In this document: in pieces, positions 58,224 through 64,000 of the stretch | Numbering within the stretch: the stretch's first letter is position 1 | Layout of the letters: the number at the start of each line of letters is the position of its first letter | Source of the DNA: Crotalaria pallida | Taxonomy: Eukaryota; Streptophyta; Magnoliopsida; Fabales; Fabaceae | Direction: 5' to 3' | Assembly: GCA_037953625.1 (NCBI GenBank) | Contig: CM075650.1 | Span: forward strand, 148,705,206-148,769,205 | DNA: 64,000 nucleotides | Notes under the pieces: model-generated | Databases searched by the model: none | Seen by the model: only the letters and a program-made list of their open reading frames with translations | Told to the model about the DNA's origin: nothing | Translations under genes and position numbers: made by a program

Positions 58224-60490
58224 TTAATGTAGTGTAGTGCCATGTAATCTGAAAAGCTCTTTCCAAAATTTACTCATAAAAAGTGTATCTCTATCAGAAA
58301 CAATAGATCGGGGTATACCATGGAGACGAACAACATCGCTCATAAACCTGGCAGCCAGAGATTCAGAAGTAAATTTGGAAGGCAGAGCAATGAAATGGGA
58401 GTACTTTGTGAGTCGGTCCACAATAACCCAGATGACGGTGTGACCAAAAGAAGAGGGTAAGCCTGTGATAAAGTCCATTGATAGATCTTGCCAAACTTGA
58501 TCTGGTGTTGATAGAGGTTGGAGTAACCCTTGTTTGTTGTATGGCAGGTACTTGCTGCTTTGACAGATCGGACACGCGGTAGTGAAGGCTTTGGTGTCTC
58601 TGTAAAGCCCAGGCCAATAGTAGCAAGCTGCTAAGCGGGCTAGAGTTGGCTTGAAACCAGAATGTCCGGTCTCTGGGGTGCTGTGGAATTCATTGATCAG
58701 TGACGAACGCAAGCCTGCAATATCTGGTATGTTGATTCGGTCTTTGTAGAATAGAATGCCCTTCGAGAAGTGGAATTTTTGTTGCTGGTTATTATTGTTT
58801 TGTGAAGTCTGAAGTAATTGTGCCCCTTCCTGTGTGAGGTAAAACTGGGTAAGCTGTTCCAGAATGGTTGGTACTGGACCGGACAATGCTGCCATGGAAG
58901 GTGTATCCTCTGTGAAGCAACGAGAAAGAGCATCGGCAACGCTATTGGAACGGCCAGGTCTGTACTTGATTTCATAACTAAAGCCAATTAGTTTTGTCGC
59001 CCATTTCTGTTGTTCTGGAGTGTGGAGAGCTTGAGAGGTCAAATTTTTGAGGCTTTGTTGATCTGTGATAATTCTGAAATGTCTGCCAACTAAGTACTGA
59101 CGCCATTTTTTTACTGCCTCTGTAACAGCAAACATCTCCCGGACATAGGCGGACGCCGCTTGCATTCGCAATGACATTTTTTTGCTAAATTAGGCGATAG
59201 GGTGGTTGTCTTGAGAGAGAACAGCCCCTATTGCGACACCGGACGCGTCTGTTTCCACTTCAAACAACTTGGAAAAATCAGGAAGGCGGAGCACAGGGGT
59301 TTCAGTCATTGCTGTTTTTAGTGTTGTAAAGGCCATTTGAGCCTCATTTGTCCATGTAAAATTTCCCTGCTTGAGGAGGTCGGTGAGAGGAGCGGCGAGA
59401 GTGGCATAATGTTTCACAAATTTGCGATAAAATCTTGTGAGGCCCAAGAAACCACGGAGGGCTATTGTGGAGCTTGGTTGAGGCCAATCGACCATTGCTG
59501 CAATTTTATCTGGGTCTGGCTTAACAGCCCCTGCAGAAATTATGTGACCCAGGTAGCTAACCGAAGTAACGCCAAAATTACATTTAGATAACTTAGCATA
59601 AAACTGGTTAGAAACTAATAGGGACAAAATAATTTCTAAATGTTGCAAATGATCACTTAAATTGGAGCTGTAGATTAGGATATCATAAAAAAAAACCAGG
59701 ACAAACCGACGTAGATACGGCCGAAGCAAATCATTCATGGCCGCTTGAAATGAGGAAGGTGCATTAGTTAAGCCGAAAGGCATAACCAAAAACTCATAAT
59801 GACCGTCAAAAGTTCTGAAGGCTGTTTTGTGAGTGTCGGTAGGGTGTACACGTATTTGGTGGTAACCTGCTCGCAAGTCTATTTTTGAAAATAATGTAGC
59901 TGCTCCTAACTCATCTAATAGTTCATCTATAGTAGGAATGGGAAAACAATCCTTAACAGTAATTAAATTTTGTGCTCTGTAATCAACACAGAATCTCCAA
60001 GACCCATATTTTTTGCGAACTAATAAAACTGGTGAGGAGTATGGGCTATTGCTAGGCACAACAATACCAGCCTGTAGCATTTCCTGTAACAATGTAGTCA
60101 TAATTTCTTTTTGGGAATGATGATATCTGTATGGCTTAACTGAGATGGGAGAGGAATTAGGGAGAATGTTAATGTGGTGGTCATGGGCACGGGGTGGGGT
60201 AAACTATTTGGTTCATTGAAAACTTGGGAAAATTTAGTGAGTAATGGTTGTATATCTGGGTGTGGGATGGGTGGCGGTTGGGTTGAAGGTGGTAAAATAG
60301 TGTCAATAAAGTAGATTGCATGTAAGGATGCAATGGCATCAGTGGTGTGTAGTCGAGATAGTTGGTGCAGGGTCGTTGGGGTACAGGTCAGGGGGTTTTG
60401 GCCTAGGAGGGTTATAGTATGTTGTTGGTGGGTAAAGGTCATTGAGGGAATGGCAAAATCAGAAATAATAGGTCCAAGGTTCTCAACCAT
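58224..60490 (-). pseudogene. Reverse transcriptase, RNase H and integrase N-terminus/core of the gypsy element
   Basis: The stretch before RT (60490-60098) is shifted in frame. RT (60101-59190) shows VLLVRKKYGSWRFCVDYRAQN, FSKIDLRAGYHQIRV and MPFGLTNAPSSFQ. Its catalytic box reads FFYDILIYS: the first Asp of the usual F-x-DD box is Tyr (codon at 59687-59685). RNase H begins with VETDASGVAIGAVLSQ; a TAA (59192-59190) follows immediately, and the frame resumes as FSKKM. Integrase shows the HHCC zinc part (FHSTPETGHSGF, then CPICQSSKY), catalytic Asp in LSMDFITGLP and Asp in IVSDRDTLF, then TAA (58226-58224) just before the segment bearing the catalytic Glu. Confidence 0.9.
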
Positions 60491-60585
60491 TCGATGCCTA
60501 AAACCACATCAGCACCCTTTATAGGGAGGATATAAAAGGGAATATGAAAAACAGTTTGCTGGATGGATAAGGGTGTGTTTGGGCA

Positions 60586-62292
60586 TCAACCACTGCAATA
60601 GATGTGTGCACCATTTCCCACCATGACAGGAAATTGGTGAGTGGGTGTGATGGGGAGTTGCAAGTGTTTAGCAATGCGTGGTTGAATCACATTGTGTGAA
60701 CTACCAGTGTCTATTAAAACTGTTACAGGAAAGCCATGTATGGAGCCACAAAATTTAAGTGTTTTAGGGGAGAGAGTACCACCTAATGCCTGGTCGGATA
60801 GTTGGAAATGAAGGGGCTCATCCCTGGGTTCAGTTAATACTTCCTCATCCACTACGGCGAATTCTTGTGGTTCCAAAGCTGTAAAAACCTCAGTATGTAG
60901 TGGGTCAGGAGGGTCATCAATAAGCAGTAGTAAGAATTGCTTTGGTTGGCAGCGGTGGCCAGCATGGAACTTTTCATCACAGTTGAAGCAAAGGCCTTGA
61001 GCCCGCCGCTCTTGCATTTGAGTGGTGGTGAGGCGGCGAATGGGTAATGTATTTCTAGTTGGGGGGTTGTGTTGCTGTAGTTGAGTAGTGTGAGGTAGGG
61101 TTGGGGGGTTGTGTTGGATGGAAGGGTTAGTGGTGGGTGAGGATGGAAAACGGTAGGGGCGGTTTTGAGAGTCTTTATTTTTTGCTTCCACAAGTTTGGC
61201 GAGGCCAATAGCATGGGATAGAGTTGTGGGCTGTAGGATAGACAATTCTCTTCGAATATCAGGATGTAGACCGGATAAAAAACAATTTAGTAAAGCATCT
61301 GAAGGCAATCCAAACACACGGTTAGATAATCTTTCAAAGGAAGTTTGATAATCTGTCACTGAACCCACTTGGTGGAGTTTGAAAAGTTCCGCTTGGTGAT
61401 TTTCATAAGAGGATGGCCCAAAGCGACTTTCTAATTGCTTTGTGAAAGTCTCCCAATCAGAAAATTGGTGAGTTTGTTGCATCCACTTATACCAACTAAG
61501 TGCGTCACCTTTCATGTAGAAGGCTGCAATATTTATACGCTGATCTAGGGCAATTTGGTAAAATTGGAAATATTGGTCAGCTTGAAATAGCCAATCAAGG
61601 GGGTTTTTGCCATCAAAAGTGAGGAGATGAAGTTTAGGTGCCCTTGGGTTATGGGAATTAGGTTGTGGCTGATGTAGAAAGGTCGGTGTGGGGAAAGATT
61701 CGGGGCTTAAAAAAGGGGTTAAATGTGGATATACGGGCCCATAAGGTGAGGTAAAAAAAGGGTGTGGTGTTGATGGCGTATTTGTGATGGAGGTGGGGTT
61801 AGGGTTTGAGTGGGATGTTGAAATTGGGGGTGGGGTAGGGGGTGGGGTAAAAAAAGGAAGTGTAGTGGAGTGTGGGTTCGAGAATATGTTGGGGTTAGGG
61901 TTTGGGGTGGTTGTGGAAGGTGGAGGGTTTGGGGGTGTAGGTGGGGGTGGTGGTGGGAGGGAAGGACGTTGAGCATGTTGAAATAGATGAACAAGGTGAT
62001 TAGGAGGGATAGGAGAATGTAGTAAACCTGATGGTAGTGTAGGGTGAGGTGTGCTGCCATCCATGGTATTGGTGAGTGCCATCTGAGTTTGTAACTGTAG
62101 CACAACGATCTGATCTAAGTAGTGTTGTGCAGCCAAGTGTCTAGCATCCATGGTTGATTGCAGCTGTGTGTGACAGTTGTCCATGATGGATTGTTGGTTC
62201 TCCAACTGGGTTCACATCAAATTAAGTTGTTCAGTGAGCTGCTGCACTGTGGCAGCATCTGCTCGAGGTGATGGGGGAGGGGAGTTAGACAT
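60586..62292 (-). pseudogene. gag and protease of the gypsy element
   Basis: The frame opens at ATG 62292-62290, which overlaps the primer-binding-site-like stretch, and encodes MSNSPPPSPRADA. It hits TGA at codon 27 (62214-62212) and is then open for 539 codons from 62205 to the stop at 60586-60588. A Pro/Asn-rich N-terminal part (PPPPTPPNPPP) precedes the retrotransposon gag core (GDALSWYKWMQQ, FGPSSYENHQAELFKL). Then come a CCHC-like knuckle (CFNCDEKFHAGHRC) and the aspartic protease active site DTGSS. Coding continues in the same frame beyond the 60586 stop (GADVVLGIEWL), so that stop is a mutation and not the natural end. Confidence 0.88.
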
Positions 62293-62304
62293 GAAAGCAC
62301 CAAA

Positions 62305-62618
62305 TGATGCACTCCTAAGTCTAGATGAACTAGTAGATGAATTAACGAGCTACAAAATTAACAATAAAATAAACAAGCAAGAGGAAAAGGGTAACAACGT
62401 TCTACCTTCCTCAGCTACAGCTAAGATTTTATATAGCAACAAACCCTAAAGTTCCTTAATGGGTTGCCTAGAAGGTCTTAGGCCCAATAACACTGAAAAC
62501 TGAAATTCAAAAGACATTACATAACTTTTAAATAAAATACTGAATAAGGCTTAAAACATAGTACTGTAGCTTGGCTGGTGCCTTCTTACTACGAAGGGGC
62601 CTAATTGGAAGCCCATCA
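62305..62618 (-). repeat. 5' LTR of the gypsy element
   Basis: 314 bp, partner of 56774-57087. The termini TGATGGGC and TGCATCA (minus strand) are intact. Like the other LTR, it contains the coding-like C-terminal stretch that in the 3' LTR is the end of the polyprotein frame. Confidence 0.95.
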
Positions 62619-62623
62619 TTAAC

Positions 62624-64000
62624 TCGGGTGTGCCAATCCAGTGTTACTTGCTTAGCAAGGTTATGAATTGGTAGCTTCGACTAGACTTGGCTTATACTGT
62701 TTCTGCACTCTGCTATCGCTACAATCATCGGCCTTTAGCTTCCCATTCTTCATATCCTTTAACAATTGCTTCGAAAGGAAGATACTTATAGTTGAGAAGA
62801 AAACAAATAGATTAGTACAATTTAAGCTGGTGCTTTTTGAATAGTCACCTCGATTTTTTTAGAAGAAAAATGTTTATGGGTATGTTTATGAAGGATTATT
62901 CTGCAAAGCATGATAAGCAATAGGTTACGTCTCTAACCATCAACCTTCTAACCTTCCTCTTCAACCCCAACTCACTATCCCTCTTCAACGTTTCTCACTC
63001 TCTTTCACGCCCACCGCCGACCACCACACCTCACCAAACCCCTCGTAACCGCATCACCTTACTCTCTTTTTGCCTTTTTCTTTATATTTTATTGATATGT
63101 TAGAAGAATATTAAATGTAATTTTGGAAAGTTAAAAACAATGGGTTGTTCTTAGGGCTTATTCTTGACATGAGGTTCAATGGTTTCCTATTTGAACTTTA
63201 TGTAATAGTGATTCATGGTGGAGATTGTGGAGATTGAGGATGAGAGAAAAATTGTCTTAATACTTTTTATGTATTTCGTCAAAATTTAATTAATAGAGGA
63301 CTTTTATGCAAATAAGATAAAACTGGATGTATTGGCTATAGAAGATAACAGGCAAAGCATGCATAGTGCAAGATAGCACTTATATGTTTTGCAGCCAATG
63401 CGGTTTATGAATATATTTTCCGGGGAAAGATAATATATTGTGCACCCAAGTCCTCCAAGCAGCTCTCTCTGCCTTCCAACAGTTGAAATCTTTGTAAAAT
63501 CATACCTTTTTTAAAGATATCAAAGCCTTACCACTCCAAGTGCTTTGGTTTGGGAAAGCCAATAGGTATTTTAAGTCATCAGCAACTAAATTGACTTCAG
63601 ATATTATTCCTCAGATACAGAGTTGTTATGTGGAGGAAGAGAGCGAAAAAGGATAAAATGGTTTGGGTGTTGCCCAGGATAAAATGATATAAAGTGTGAG
63701 ACAACAGATTTTGTCCCTTGCAAGTGTGTTGGCGTTATTACAAGTATTCAAAAACTTCTTTAAATGAGCTGTGAATCTGAAATGTTACTTTGGAACATAG
63801 CGTCAATTTTTTGAGCTGATTGGTTGGCAAGGGAAAAAGCTATAATGAGGATGGCTCCTTGAATATTTTGGAGGTTTGCTCCTGGTGAGATAAATATAAT
63901 CATGGGAAAGGCTCCGGTGCATCTAAATATATAACATGCACCGGTGCATGTCTTTATTTCTAGGTTTTTTATTTATTTTTTTAAAATTTAATCAATTAAA
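62624..64000. other. Right flank without recognisable gene
   Basis: The sequence directly after the gypsy target duplication has a short minus-strand coding-like stretch (about 62800-62640, with KQLLKDMKNGKLKADD), too short to identify; it could be an exon or a pseudogene piece. A CACCGGTGCATG-type inverted motif lies at about 63917-63951, perhaps the end of a DNA element cut off by the window. Otherwise AT-rich DNA. Confidence 0.4.

Larger units (their letters stand above)
56774..62618 (-). mobile_element. Ty3/gypsy LTR retrotransposon, complete but disabled
   Basis: 5845 bp on the minus strand, with 314-bp LTRs at both ends and the perfect target duplication TTAAC (56769-56773, 62619-62623). 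The element's 5' LTR is the right-hand one. The primer-binding-site-like TGGTGCTTTCATG starts 2 nt inside it (about 62302-62290). The polypurine tract GAAGAGGAGGGTAA (57101-57088, minus) abuts the 3' LTR. Gene order gag, protease, reverse transcriptase, RNase H, integrase defines Ty3/gypsy. Damage: stops at 62212-62214, 60586-60588, 59190-59192 and 58224-58226; frame changes near 60485 and 60130; a mutated RT active site. No chromodomain was recognised. Confidence 0.95.

Overview
This is a plant nuclear window, very AT-rich, with GT-AG spliced genes and dense transposable-element (TE) debris: Mutator-like elements (MULEs), Stowaway and Harbinger-type MITEs, a Helitron terminus, SINEs, L1-type LINE relics, and Ty3/gypsy LTR elements. 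A eudicot is near certain. A legume of the Medicago/Trifolium type is my best guess, but the sequence does not prove the genus. Nothing bacterial is present and there are no operons.

The backbone is a direct segmental duplication. Copy A (about 3030-20520) and copy B (about 25322-51600) are colinear. Each carries LINE relics, one intact 10-exon gene and the left part of a MuDR-like transposon. The gene encodes a 370-residue CTC-interacting-domain (CID) RNA-binding protein with a PAM2 motif and two RRMs (10960-14715 and 43016-46704). The two proteins differ at only two residues that I can find, while their flanks have been remodelled by insertions. Because one copy often keeps the empty site of an insertion seen in the other, many insertions can be defined to the base.

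Copy-A-specific or A-side elements: a 437-bp foldback MULE with a perfect 10-bp target-site duplication (TSD) at 2362-2798, just outside the duplication, and a complete 2737-bp non-autonomous LTR element (5676-8412, TSD GTGGA). The LTR element carries a short gag-like ORF and a decayed fragment that I read as the meiotic TPR gene ZIP4/SPO22. Between A and B lie two nested non-autonomous MULEs (22298-23907) with a (TC)59 run, and a SINE.

Copy-B-specific elements: a 9.8-kb insertion (27084-36845) made of two tandem FAR1/FHY3-like MULE units, unit 1 having lost its transposase core to an LTR-like segment; a Helitron-like insertion flanked by a duplicated ~95-bp host segment (38889-41358); a 154-bp Mutator MITE in the CID leader (42545-42698); a 296-bp MITE (48882-49177); and the full-length MuDR-like element (49739-55117), with a decayed mudrA-type transposase and a convergent GRF-zinc-finger relic. 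A foldback element follows. Then comes a recently inserted but disabled Ty3/gypsy element on the minus strand (56774-62618, TSD TTAAC, LTRs differing at 5 of 314 sites). Its polyprotein frame runs through the polypurine tract into the LTR.

Only the two CID genes look functional. All TE proteins show stops, frameshifts or lost key residues. Family names rest on motif reading and memory; no database search was run.
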